64,000 nucleotides of DNA. Origin: Parasulfuritortus sp036391875. GTDB taxonomy: Bacteria > Pseudomonadota > Gammaproteobacteria > Burkholderiales > Thiobacillaceae. The stretch spans positions 1-64,000 of the forward strand of contig DASVZA010000041.1 of the NCBI GenBank assembly GCA_036391875.1. The letters are read 5' to 3'. The notes below the pieces were generated by a model. The model did no database searches. It worked only from the letters and a program-made list of their open reading frames with translations, and had not been told where the DNA came from. Made by a program: the position numbers and the translations under genes. The stretch's first letter is position 1, and each line of letters opens with the position of its first letter. This document shows, in pieces, positions 51,852-64,000 of the stretch.

Positions 51852-52808
51852 ATGCATACCTGGAGAATTGCCCGCCCATTCGTGCTGTGTTGTACCCTCC
51901 TGCTGGCCTCCTGGCCGGCCTTCGCGGTAAACAGCGACGCGCTGCCGCGCAGCGCGGCGAAAGCACTCGACGCCGACAAGGTCTGCACGAGCTGCCACGA
52001 CTCCTCGTATCCCGAACCGGTGTTGGACATCTACCAGACCCCGCACGGGGTGACCGGCGATCCGAAGACGCCGCTCTGCCAGAGTTGCCACGGTGACAGC
52101 AAGAAGCACATCCAGGACGCCTCCGTCCCGCCCGACGTCGTGTTCGGCGACCGGGCGACGGTGAAAGGCATCAAAGGCCGGCAGATGATCTTCAAGCCGA
52201 GCGCCCCATCGGTCCAGAACAAGGAATGTCTCAGCTGCCACGAGGGCGGCCTGCGGACGCACTGGGTCGGCAGCCAGCACCAGGTCAACGGCCTGGCCTG
52301 TGCAACCTGCCATAGCGTCCACCTGCCCAAGGACCCGATCCTGACCCGGGCCAACCAGCGTGAAATCTGCTTCGACTGCCACAAGGAACAGCAGGCCGAC
52401 AGCCACAAGTTCTCCACCCACCCGCTCGACGCCGGCAAGATCGTCTGTTCCGACTGCCACAACCCGCACGGCTCGACCGGTCCCAAGCTGCTGAAGAAGA
52501 ACACGGTCAACGAGGTGTGCTGGCAGTGCCACGCCGACAAGCGCGGCCCCTTCCTCTGGGAACACCAGCCCGTCACCGAGGACTGCACCAACTGCCATAC
52601 CCCGCACGGCTCCAACATCTCGCCGCTGTTGAAGGACCGCCCGCCCTTCCTGTGCGAAGACTGCCACAACGGTCCGCACCAGAGCAGTGACGCCATCGGC
52701 CCCGGCTTGACCGGCTCTGCGCCCAATGCGCCTGGCCGCGCCTGCCTGAACTGCCACGTCATGATCCATGGCTCGAACAGCCCGGCCGGCGCCTTCCTGC
52801 ATCGCTAA
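51852..52808 (+). CDS. mtrA: MtrA/PioA/DmsE-family decaheme cytochrome c
   Basis: This 318-residue periplasmic cytochrome has a signal peptide (MHTWRIARPF to WPAFA) and exactly ten CxxCH motifs, in order CTSCH, CQSCH, CLSCH, CATCH, CFDCH, CSDCH, CWQCH, CTNCH, CEDCH, CLNCH. Number, length and spacing match MtrA. In characterised conduits MtrA is inserted in the MtrB barrel and moves electrons across the outer membrane, either outward to metals or inward from Fe(II). ATG 51852 follows CCGGAGCAAGAAA. The MtrB gene is 15 nt downstream. Confidence 0.93.
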   Translation: MHTWRIARPFVLCCTLLLASWPAFAVNSDALPRSAAKALDADKVCTSCHDSSYPEPVLDIYQTPHGVTGDPKTPLCQSCHGDSKKHIQDASVPPDVVFGDRATVKGIKGRQMIFKPSAPSVQNKECLSCHEGGLRTHWVGSQHQVNGLACATCHSVHLPKDPILTRANQREICFDCHKEQQADSHKFSTHPLDAGKIVCSDCHNPHGSTGPKLLKKNTVNEVCWQCHADKRGPFLWEHQPVTEDCTNCHTPHGSNISPLLKDRPPFLCEDCHNGPHQSSDAIGPGLTGSAPNAPGRACLNCHVMIHGSNSPAGAFLHR

Positions 52809-52823
52809 CACAAGGAGATCACC

Positions 52824-55106
52824 ATGAAATCGAATCGAAGGGATCTGTCCATCAGCGTGCTGACAATGGCGGTGAGGGGCGCCCTGGCGACCATGGCGGC
52901 CGTCGTGGCGATGCCCCAGGCCGCTCTGGCCGACGGCGACCCCGGTGCGGCCGCTCTGATCAACCCGGACAACTACGTCGAGATCGGCGGCATCTTCACC
53001 TCCCAGGATTCGTCCAAGTTCGGCGAATACAACGGCCTGGACAAGAAGGGCGGCCATGTGCTTGGCAACTTCAGCGTGAGCGGCGGCGACTCCTACGCCG
53101 AGAAGCCCGGGATCGACCGCTGGTCGATCTACGGCAACAACCTCGGCACCGATTCGCGCCAAGTCGGCGCCGCGGTCAGCGCTCAGGACAAGTGGTCGTT
53201 CAGCATCGATTACGACGAGTTGAGACACAACATCACCGATTCCTACCGTACCCCGTACCAGAGCAGCCTGGGAGGCAACACCTTCACGCTGCCTTCGAAC
53301 TTCGGCACGATCGACCCGAATGGCACAGCGTCGCTGACCGCCAACCAATTGGCGGCCTACCACCAGATGGACGTCTACTCGAAGCGGCAGAACACCTCCA
53401 TCTCGGCCGGCTACAACTTCAACCGCGAATGGAACCTGAAGTTCGATTACAAGCACATCGAGCAGACGGGCTCCAAGCTGATCAGTTCAGCCAGTGATTC
53501 CATCTCCGATGGCCTCGGCGAAAACGTCGCGATGCTGCTCACCCCGACCGAATACCAGACCGACAACTTCAATCTGGCGGTGAACTGGGGCAGTGACAAG
53601 GGCTTCTTCAGCGCCGGCTACTACGGTTCGTTGTTCCACGACGACTATAACCATCTGACATGGGACAATCCGTTCTTGAATGTCAATACGAACGCCGGCT
53701 CAAGCCCGGAGAGCATGAGCACCCCCCCCAGCAACCAGTTCCATCAGCTGAACTTCAGCGGCGGCTATTTCTTCACCCCCGCCACCCGCCTGGTCGGCGG
53801 ACTGTCCTATGCCCGGAACACCCAGAACGAAAGCTACGCCGGCACCTATACGCCGGGGTTGGCGACCCCTCCGATCAGCTCTCTGAATGCGGCCGTGATC
53901 ATGAAGCATGCCGACCTCAAGCTGAGCAACCAGACCACACAGAAGCTCAACCTCAGCGCCGGTTTCACCTATAACGAGCGCGACAACAACACGGCATCCG
54001 CTATCTACCCGTTCCAAACCATTGGCGGGGATTCGCCCACCCCGGTCAACATTCCGTTGAGCTGGAAGCACACCCAGGCCGAGTTGGCGGGCAGCTATCG
54101 CCTGGATGACCGGCAGCATCTCCACGCTGCCTACAACTACGACAAGTTCGAGCGCTGGTGCAACACCTCGCCCGCACTCTATGCCGCGGGTGGCTCGCAG
54201 CCCGTAAATGGAGGCACCTACCCGACGCCGACCTCCTGCGCCCAGGTGCCGAAGCAGGTCGACAACATCCTTTCCCTCGATTACCGGCTGATGGCGACCG
54301 ACACCGTCAACTTCAACGCCGGCTACGCTTACAGCAAGCGGAATTCGGACGTCAACCCGTACTTCTACAACCCGATGCAATCCTTTGATGAGGGCTTCGA
54401 GAACATGGGCTTCCTGGCCTTCTTCCAGGCCTCTCGCAAGGAAAACCGGGTCAGGATGGGCGTCGACTGGCAGGCGACTGAAAAATTCGACCTGAGCCTG
54501 AGCGGCAAGTACACACAGGATGACTACGACGCCACGCTCGGGGTCCAGCAAGGCAAGTCGAGCAGCATCAACCTCGACGCCACCTACGCCTACTCGGAGA
54601 AAGCCACAGTTTCAGCCTATGCCACCGTGCAGCGCCGGACTCGTGACCTGACAAATGGCCAAGGACAGTATCCCCTCCAACCCCTGACTGCGCTCTGGAC
54701 CAACAACCTGACCGACAACGAACTGACCCTGGGCTTGAGCGCCAAGCAAAAGGGGCTGATGGGCGAGCGGCTGGACCTCGCCGAGGGCATCACCTATTCG
54801 CTGGGCAAGACGGATTACTCGACCGCGGCGGGTGCGAACTACACGTGCGTCGACAGCACCACCTGCGGCGTGTTCCCGACCATCAAGAACGAGATGATCT
54901 CGTTCAGGATCAGCGGCGGCTACAAGATCGACAAGGCCTCGAAGGTCATGGTCGGCTACCAGTACCAGCACCTCACCTCGAACGACCCGACGCAATACGA
55001 TTACTATCAGTACGGCTACAGCGCCACGGTACTGCCGGCCTATCTGCAGGCCCCCAGCTACAACCAGAACCTGGTGTACGTCGCCTATCGGTACGACATG
55101 AAATAA
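52824..55106 (+). CDS. mtrB: MtrB/PioB-family outer-membrane beta-barrel
   Basis: This 760-residue barrel has a signal peptide (to QAALA near residue 37) and alternating amphipathic strands through the whole mature length, ending in Tyr-rich LVYVAYRYDMK. It forms the porin sheath for the decaheme cytochrome. The N-terminal CxxC motif of Shewanella MtrB is missing; the few Cys (RWCNTS, PTSCAQ, YTCVDSTTCG) are far downstream, as in PioB/MtoB-like forms. RBS CAAGGAGATC. No extracellular cytochrome gene (mtrC/omcA type) follows before a strong terminator. Confidence 0.92.
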   Translation: MKSNRRDLSISVLTMAVRGALATMAAVVAMPQAALADGDPGAAALINPDNYVEIGGIFTSQDSSKFGEYNGLDKKGGHVLGNFSVSGGDSYAEKPGIDRWSIYGNNLGTDSRQVGAAVSAQDKWSFSIDYDELRHNITDSYRTPYQSSLGGNTFTLPSNFGTIDPNGTASLTANQLAAYHQMDVYSKRQNTSISAGYNFNREWNLKFDYKHIEQTGSKLISSASDSISDGLGENVAMLLTPTEYQTDNFNLAVNWGSDKGFFSAGYYGSLFHDDYNHLTWDNPFLNVNTNAGSSPESMSTPPSNQFHQLNFSGGYFFTPATRLVGGLSYARNTQNESYAGTYTPGLATPPISSLNAAVIMKHADLKLSNQTTQKLNLSAGFTYNERDNNTASAIYPFQTIGGDSPTPVNIPLSWKHTQAELAGSYRLDDRQHLHAAYNYDKFERWCNTSPALYAAGGSQPVNGGTYPTPTSCAQVPKQVDNILSLDYRLMATDTVNFNAGYAYSKRNSDVNPYFYNPMQSFDEGFENMGFLAFFQASRKENRVRMGVDWQATEKFDLSLSGKYTQDDYDATLGVQQGKSSSINLDATYAYSEKATVSAYATVQRRTRDLTNGQGQYPLQPLTALWTNNLTDNELTLGLSAKQKGLMGERLDLAEGITYSLGKTDYSTAAGANYTCVDSTTCGVFPTIKNEMISFRISGGYKIDKASKVMVGYQYQHLTSNDPTQYDYYQYGYSATVLPAYLQAPSYNQNLVYVAYRYDMK

Positions 55107-55143
55107 AGGGAGGTCGTCGCTCCATTGTGACCAGACGGTCAGG

Positions 55144-55169
55144 GCCCCGTGCAAACGGGGCTTTTTTTA
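55144..55169 (+). terminator. Rho-independent terminator after mtrB
   Basis: GCCCCGT-GCAA-ACGGGGC forms a 7-bp stem followed by seven T residues, 38 nt after the mtrB stop. It closes the mtrAB operon. Confidence 0.92.
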
Positions 55170-55206
55170 TGGCCACGGGCAGCCTGCCCCGCCGGCGCCG
55201 AAAACG

Positions 55207-56568
55207 TCACTCCCCTGCCGCAGTCCTCACCGCTTCGGCGATCCGTTCGGCACTCTGCCGGACCTGCTCTTCATCGCGGCCTTCGACCATGACCCGGATC
55301 AGCGGTTCGGTGCCCGACGGCCGCAGCACGACGCGGCCGTCGTCGCCCAGTTCCCGTTCCACCTCGGCCACTGCCCGGACGACCTCGGCCTGGCCGTCCA
55401 GCTTGAAGCCCTTGGCCACCCGGACGTTGATCAGGACCTGCGGAAAGACCGGGCAGTCGCTGATGACGTCGGCCAGTTTGCGGCCTGTGGGATGCAGCGC
55501 GGCCAGCACCTGCAGGGCGGAGACGATGCCGTCGCCGGTGGTGTGCTTGTCCAGGCACAGAATGTGGCCCGAGGCCTCGCCGCCCAACTGCCAGCCCTGC
55601 TCCTGCAGCATTTCCAGCACGTAGCGGTCGCCCACCTTCGCCCGTTTGAAATCGCAGCCCAGTGCCCGCAGCGCGGTTTCGGTGCCCAGGTTGGTCATCA
55701 ATGTGCCGACCACGCCGCCCCTGAGCTGGCCGGTTTCATGGCGATAACGGGCGATGGCGTAGATCAGGCTGTCGCCGTCGGCGATCTGGCCGCTGGCGTC
55801 GACCATGATCAGTCGGTCGCCGTCGCCGTCCAGGGCGATGCCGATATCGGCCCGATGCTGGCGCACGGCCTTGGCCAGGGTCTCCGGATGGGTGGCGCCG
55901 CAGTCGGCGTTGATGTTGAAGCCGTCCGGCTCGTTGCCGATGGCGATCACGTCGGCACCCAGTTCGTGAAACACGTGAGGCGCGACTTGGTAGCCGGCAC
56001 CGTTGGCGCAGTCGACCACCACGCGCAGACCGCGTAGGTCCATGTCGTGGGGGAAGGTGCTCTTGCAGAATTCGATGTAGCGGCCGGCCGCGTCATCGAG
56101 CCGCTTGACCTTGCCCAGCCCCCTGGAGGGCGCGGTCTTCATCGGCTCGTCGAGGGCCGCTTCGATGGCCAGTTCGGTTGCGTCGGGCAGTTTTGAGCCG
56201 GAGGCCGAGAAGAACTTGATGCCGTTGTCGTCGTAGGGATTGTGCGAGGCGGAGATGACCACCCCGGCCTGCAGGCGCAGGGCGCGGGTCAGGTAGGCAA
56301 TGCCAGGCGTCGGCAACGGGCCGGTCAGGCGGACATCGACCCCGGCCGCGGTGAAGCCGGCTTCGAGCGCCGATTCCAGCATGTAGCCCGAGACGCGGGT
56401 GTCCTTGCCGATCAGCACACAGGGCCGCTCGCCGTGCAGCGCCTCGTGCTCCGCCGCCACCAGCACCTTGCCGGCGGCATAGCCCAGATGCATGACGAAC
56501 TCCGGAGTGATGGGCAGTTCGCCCACCTTGCCGCGCACGCCGTCGGTACCGAAATATTTCCTGCTCAC
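55207..56568 (-). CDS. glmM: Phosphoglucosamine mutase
   Basis: This 453-residue enzyme converts glucosamine 6-phosphate to the 1-phosphate for peptidoglycan and LPS precursors. The phosphoserine loop ISASHNPYDDNG, metal loop DGDGDR, sugar-binding GGEASGH and phosphate-binding RPSGTEPLIRVM are present. The start is GTG at 56568 (SRKYFGTDGVRG follows), with a GGGGGC ribosome-binding site. It ends the rlmE-ftsH-folP-glmM cluster. Confidence 0.96.
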   Translation of the reverse strand: MSRKYFGTDGVRGKVGELPITPEFVMHLGYAAGKVLVAAEHEALHGERPCVLIGKDTRVSGYMLESALEAGFTAAGVDVRLTGPLPTPGIAYLTRALRLQAGVVISASHNPYDDNGIKFFSASGSKLPDATELAIEAALDEPMKTAPSRGLGKVKRLDDAAGRYIEFCKSTFPHDMDLRGLRVVVDCANGAGYQVAPHVFHELGADVIAIGNEPDGFNINADCGATHPETLAKAVRQHRADIGIALDGDGDRLIMVDASGQIADGDSLIYAIARYRHETGQLRGGVVGTLMTNLGTETALRALGCDFKRAKVGDRYVLEMLQEQGWQLGGEASGHILCLDKHTTGDGIVSALQVLAALHPTGRKLADVISDCPVFPQVLINVRVAKGFKLDGQAEVVRAVAEVERELGDDGRVVLRPSGTEPLIRVMVEGRDEEQVRQSAERIAEAVRTAAGE

Positions 56569-56665
56569 TTGTTTGCCCCCATGGCCCAGTTCCCCTTCAT
56601 TGGTCATCCTCGCGTCGGCGACCGACCGCTTTCGTCCCGCGGCTGCGCGGGCTTCCGGCCGCCGC

Positions 56666-57460
56666 TCAGGCCGTCGACCGCCAGACCTTCAACGCATCCA
56701 CGGTCTCTCTGACGTCGTGCACCCGCACGATGGCGGCGCCATTGTCCACCGCCCGCAGCGCGGCGGCCAGACTGCCGGCCAGTCGATCCTGGACCTCCCG
56801 GCCGGTCAGGGCGCCGATCATGCGCTTGCGCGAAACACCGGCCAGGACCGGCGCCAATGCCTTGAACCGGCCCAGGCCGCGCAACAAGGCGAGATTATCC
56901 TCCAGGGACTTGCCGAAACCGAAGCCGGGGTCGACCACGATCCGGGCCGCGGCGATCCCCTCGGCCGCGGCCGCAGCCATTCTTTCCGCCAGGAAGGACT
57001 CGACCTCGGTCACCACGTCCCGGTATTCAGGCACGTCGTGCATGGTGCGCGGCTCGCCGGGCATGTGCATCACGCACAGCGCGCAGTCGCTGTCCTTCAC
57101 CGCCGCCCAGGCGCCCGGCGCGCGGAAGGCGTTGACGTCGTTGATCATCGTCGCGCCGGCCTCGAGCGCGGCCCGCATCAACTCGGGTTTCATGGTGTCG
57201 ATCGAGACCGGCACGCCGAAGTCACGGGTGCCCTCCAGCACCGGCATGACCCGGTCCAGTTCTTCCTGCAGGGATACCGGCTGGGCTCCGGGCCGGGTCG
57301 ACTCGCCACCGATGTCGAGGATGTCCGCCCCTTCTTCGACCAGCCGGGCAGCATGTTCGAGGGCCTGGCGGTGGCCGAAGAAACGGCCGCCATCGGAAAA
57401 CGAATCCGGGGTGACGTTGACGATGCCCATTACCAGCGGGCGTTCGTGCAAGGCGAACAT
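56666..57460 (-). CDS. folP: Dihydropteroate synthase
   Basis: This 264-residue TIM-barrel enzyme of folate synthesis condenses p-aminobenzoate with hydroxymethyl-dihydropterin pyrophosphate. Motifs are MGIVNVTPDSFSDGG, DIGGESTRPGAQPVS, INDVNAF and DPGFGFGKSLEDN. ATG 57460 gives the usual N-terminus but has no clear RBS; a TTG 45 nt upstream behind GGGGTGA is possible. It lies 82 nt after ftsH. Confidence 0.95.
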   Translation of the reverse strand: MFALHERPLVMGIVNVTPDSFSDGGRFFGHRQALEHAARLVEEGADILDIGGESTRPGAQPVSLQEELDRVMPVLEGTRDFGVPVSIDTMKPELMRAALEAGATMINDVNAFRAPGAWAAVKDSDCALCVMHMPGEPRTMHDVPEYRDVVTEVESFLAERMAAAAAEGIAAARIVVDPGFGFGKSLEDNLALLRGLGRFKALAPVLAGVSRKRMIGALTGREVQDRLAGSLAAALRAVDNGAAIVRVHDVRETVDALKVWRSTA

Positions 57461-57542
57461 GGAAGGATCAGGTATTCGATAACGAAAAACGCGGCAGTGG
57501 GGCAATCACCCCGCCTGCCGCGCGTCATGGGCCGTCAGCCGA

Positions 57543-59432
<1,890 letters not shown>

Positions 59433-59492
59433 TCGATTCCTTAAATGCGTAACTACGCAAGCGATACTCAGACCCTATCCCAAACCGGACGT

Positions 59493-60116
59493 TCAGGCAA
59501 TCTTCAACCCTTTTCCGAGTAGGTATACTTCCCGGCTGCGGTCGCGCGAGGCTTTCGGCTTGCGCGTCGCCACCGAGACGAACGCCGCACGCAGCGCCCG
59601 GACGTAATCCTCGAACCCGGCGCCCTGGAAAACCTTGATCAGAAAAGCGCCCTCCGGCTTCAAATGCTGACGGGCGAAATCCAGCGCAAGTTCCGCCAAG
59701 TAATAGCTTTTCGCCTGATCGGCAGAGTCGACGCCACTTATATTGGGGGCCATGTCGGAAAGTACAAGGTCCAGCTTGGCGCCGCCCACCGCGGCCTCCA
59801 GTTCGGCCAGCGGGCCGTCCTCGGTGAAGTCGCCCTGGATGAAGGTGACGTTGTTCATGCCGACGCATTCCAGCAGGTCGATGCCGACGATGCGCCCCTG
59901 GCCCTTCATCCGCTCCATCGCCACCTGGCACCAACCGCCCGGCGCGCAGCCCAGGTCGACCACCGCCATGCCGGGCTTGAGCAGGCGGTCCTTGTCGTCG
60001 ATTTCCAGCAGCTTGAAGGCGGCCCTGGAGCGCCAGCCCTGCTCGACCGACTGCTTCACGTAGAAATCATTGACGTGCTGGTGATGCCAAGCCCGCGTTT
60101 TTGCTTGTCTTTTCAT
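59493..60116 (-). CDS. rlmE: 23S rRNA 2'-O-ribose uridine methyltransferase (RlmE/FtsJ)
   Basis: This 207-residue Rossmann-fold SAM methyltransferase modifies U2552 in the ribosomal A loop. Landmarks are the catalytic Lys in SRAAFKLLEID, SAM loop VDLGCAPGGWCQVA, VLSDMAPNISG and LIKVFQGAGFEDY. It is first in the rlmE-ftsH-folP-glmM group and divergent from yhbY. Confidence 0.96.
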   Translation of the reverse strand: MKRQAKTRAWHHQHVNDFYVKQSVEQGWRSRAAFKLLEIDDKDRLLKPGMAVVDLGCAPGGWCQVAMERMKGQGRIVGIDLLECVGMNNVTFIQGDFTEDGPLAELEAAVGGAKLDLVLSDMAPNISGVDSADQAKSYYLAELALDFARQHLKPEGAFLIKVFQGAGFEDYVRALRAAFVSVATRKPKASRDRSREVYLLGKGLKIA

Positions 60117-60176
60117 GTACTATGGCCGCCTTTTCGCCGCATCGGAACCCGTTGCAGCCCGTTTTCGGAGATTCAC

Positions 60177-60470
60177 ATGCTGGAACTGACGCCACAACAG
60201 CGCAAGTACCTCAAGGCTCAGGCCCATAACCTCAAACCGGTGGTCATGATCGGTGCCGGCGGCTTGAGCGAAGCCGTGCTCAAGGAAGTCGAGCGTAGCC
60301 TGGCCGCGCACGAACTGATCAAGATCCGGGTGCTCAACGACGACCGTAGCGAGCGGGAGGCCTGGCTGCAGGAAATCTGCGCTCGGCTGGGCTGCGCCCC
60401 AGTGCAGCACATCGGCAAGCTGCTGCTGGTCTACAAACCGGCCGAGAAGCCCCGCCTCGCCCTACCTTGA
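60177..60470 (+). CDS. yhbY: YhbY-family RNA-binding (CRM domain) protein
   Basis: This 97-residue protein has the CRM fold, with KYLKAQAHNLKPVVMIGAGG containing the conserved GxxG loop, and helices LSEAVLKEVERSLAAHELIK. YhbY associates with the assembling 50S subunit. ATG 60177 has GGAG 6 nt upstream. Its last 9 nt overlap the convergent DUF4149 gene. Linkage with rlmE on the opposite strand is conserved in proteobacteria. Confidence 0.94.
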   Translation: MLELTPQQRKYLKAQAHNLKPVVMIGAGGLSEAVLKEVERSLAAHELIKIRVLNDDRSEREAWLQEICARLGCAPVQHIGKLLLVYKPAEKPRLALP

Positions 60471-60917
60471 GTTCTGCTTAGCCACCAGGGCCAGGCCGAG
60501 CAGCGACTGGATCAGGTAGATCACGCTGGACACGCCGTGCCAGGCGGTGAAGCGGTCCTTGAACAGGCTGTGCATCACGTCCTGCGGCATGGCCTCGTCC
60601 TTCATGTGCTGCATGATGGGCTGGATGCCGAAATGCTGGGCCAGGGTCAGCAGCAGCATGACCAGCACGAGCCAGAAAAACCATTGCTTCAGCACCGAGC
60701 CGCCGAACCGGAATACCCGGTGGAAAAGCAGCCAGGCGGCGCAACCGATGCCGAACAGCGCGATCCAGGTGAACATGTGGCCCGCCAGGCGGCCGGCCAG
60801 CATCTTGTCTTCCAGGTTGTAGAACAGCACCGGCGCGGCCAGATAGCCGATCGCCCAGAGGCCGCCCACCCAGAGGGTGACCGCCCAGTCCGCCAGCAGG
60901 TCGGGTAGGTTTTTCAT
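60462..60917 (-). CDS. DUF4149 membrane protein
   Basis: This 151-residue integral membrane protein has four helices, with TLWVGGLWAIGYLAAPVLF at the start and HGVSSVIYLIQSLLGLALV at the end. Conserved charged or polar points include the HFG/HxxK segment QHFGIQPIMQHMKDEA. The family has no known function. It lies 6 nt after greA, a conserved neighbourhood in betaproteobacteria. Confidence 0.88.
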   Translation of the reverse strand: MKNLPDLLADWAVTLWVGGLWAIGYLAAPVLFYNLEDKMLAGRLAGHMFTWIALFGIGCAAWLLFHRVFRFGGSVLKQWFFWLVLVMLLLTLAQHFGIQPIMQHMKDEAMPQDVMHSLFKDRFTAWHGVSSVIYLIQSLLGLALVAKQNSR

Positions 60918-60923
60918 CGGGGC

Positions 60924-61400
60924 TCAGATGTAGTGGACGTCGAGGATTTCGTAGTGGCGCAGGCCGCCCGGGGCATGCACGTCGGCCACGTCGCCGGCGT
61001 ACTTGCCGATCAGGGCGCGGGCGATGGGCGAGGACACAGAGATCTTGCCGGCCTTGATGTCGGCTTCGTCGTCGCCGACGATCTGGTACTTCACCTCGGC
61101 TCCGGTTTCGGCGTCGACCAGTTCCACCGTGGCGCCGAACACCACCCGGCCCTCGGCGTCGAGGTGGCGCGGGTCGATGATCTGGGCGTTGGCGAGCTTG
61201 CCTTCCAGTTCCTTGATGCGGCCCTCGATGAAGCCCTGGCGCTCCTTGGCGGCATCGTATTCGGCGTTCTCGGACAGGTCGCCGTGGGAGCGGGCCTCGG
61301 CGATGGCGGCGATGACGTTGGGCCGCTCGACGGATTTCAGGCGCTGCAGTTCGGTCTTCAGCAATTCGGCGCCGGTGACGGTCAGTGGGACCTTGTTCAT
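60924..61400 (-). CDS. greA: Transcription elongation factor GreA
   Basis: This 158-residue factor rescues backtracked RNA polymerase by stimulating transcript cleavage. It has an N-terminal coiled coil with the catalytic tip acidic residues (GDLSENAEYDAAKERQ) and a C-terminal FKBP-like domain (SVSSPIARALIGK). ATG 61400 was chosen to match family length. It lies 22 nt after carB. Confidence 0.97.
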   Translation of the reverse strand: MNKVPLTVTGAELLKTELQRLKSVERPNVIAAIAEARSHGDLSENAEYDAAKERQGFIEGRIKELEGKLANAQIIDPRHLDAEGRVVFGATVELVDAETGAEVKYQIVGDDEADIKAGKISVSSPIARALIGKYAGDVADVHAPGGLRHYEILDVHYI

Positions 61401-61422
61401 TGTTATGTTCCTTCCGGTCTCA

Positions 61423-64000
<2,578 letters not shown>

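Noticed and set aside
51795..53456. 553-codon minus-strand frame antisense to mtrA and mtrB
   Set aside because: The plus strand has ten heme motifs and a barrel protein; the antisense frame is a compositional shadow.

Overview
The window is about 64 kb of GC-rich, densely packed DNA that reads as one bacterial chromosome segment. Gene content and order (tpiA-secG-tRNA-Leu-nuoA to N, unfused nuoC and nuoD, rlmE-ftsH-folP-glmM, carB-greA, an MtrA/MtrB-type outer-membrane conduit, SHP/diheme cytochromes and an Rnf complex) suggest a respiratory, facultatively anaerobic betaproteobacterium, probably near Rhodocyclales or Nitrosomonadales. That placement is inference. I saw no insertion sequence, prophage, CRISPR array or rRNA.

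Layout. 0-3.2 kb: a hybrid histidine kinase (5' end outside the window) overlapping a REC-HD-GYP regulator. 3.2-7.4 kb: a QseBC/PmrAB-type two-component pair diverging from a cytochrome operon (SHP, two tandem diheme DHC proteins, cytochrome b561), with a three-hexamer response-regulator box between them. 7.3-11.3 kb: an orphan WGR plus ParS/MbcA-type antitoxin-domain protein, two small secreted proteins and an OmpR/EnvZ-type pair. 11.3-22.5 kb: a minus-strand operon rnfB-nifJ-rnfC-(37-aa ORF)-(unknown 216-aa protein)-rnfD-rnfG-rnfE-rnfA-(Cys-rich membrane peptide), with an oversized pyruvate:ferredoxin oxidoreductase inside it. A divergent LysR regulator and a Tat-exported superoxide reductase follow. 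24.5-38.7 kb: complete nuoA-N. 38.8-40.1 kb: tpiA-secG-tRNA-Leu(GAG) with a terminator. 40.2-50.5 kb: a phosphate-related island holding an 80-residue protein, pstSCAB, two GT4 glycosyltransferases, a PlcP/LpxH-family phosphoesterase, an EAL-CBS-GGDEF protein and an OlsB-like acyltransferase. 50.6-55.2 kb: a Crp/Fnr-type regulator diverging from a decaheme MtrA and an MtrB/PioB porin. 55.2-64 kb: glmM, folP, ftsH, rlmE, yhbY, a DUF4149 protein, greA and carB (truncated by the window end).

How the genes work together. Three redox modules stand out. PFOR and Rnf together would link pyruvate oxidation, ferredoxin, NAD(H) and an ion gradient. MtrAB would move electrons across the outer membrane. 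SHP/DHC/CytB would form a small periplasmic branch under its own sensor. The most coherent unexpected signal is the 40-50 kb island. Several genes there are preceded by sequences that I read as 11-bp-period Pho boxes, and the enzymes together look like a phosphate-starvation programme replacing phospholipids with glycolipids and ornithine lipids.
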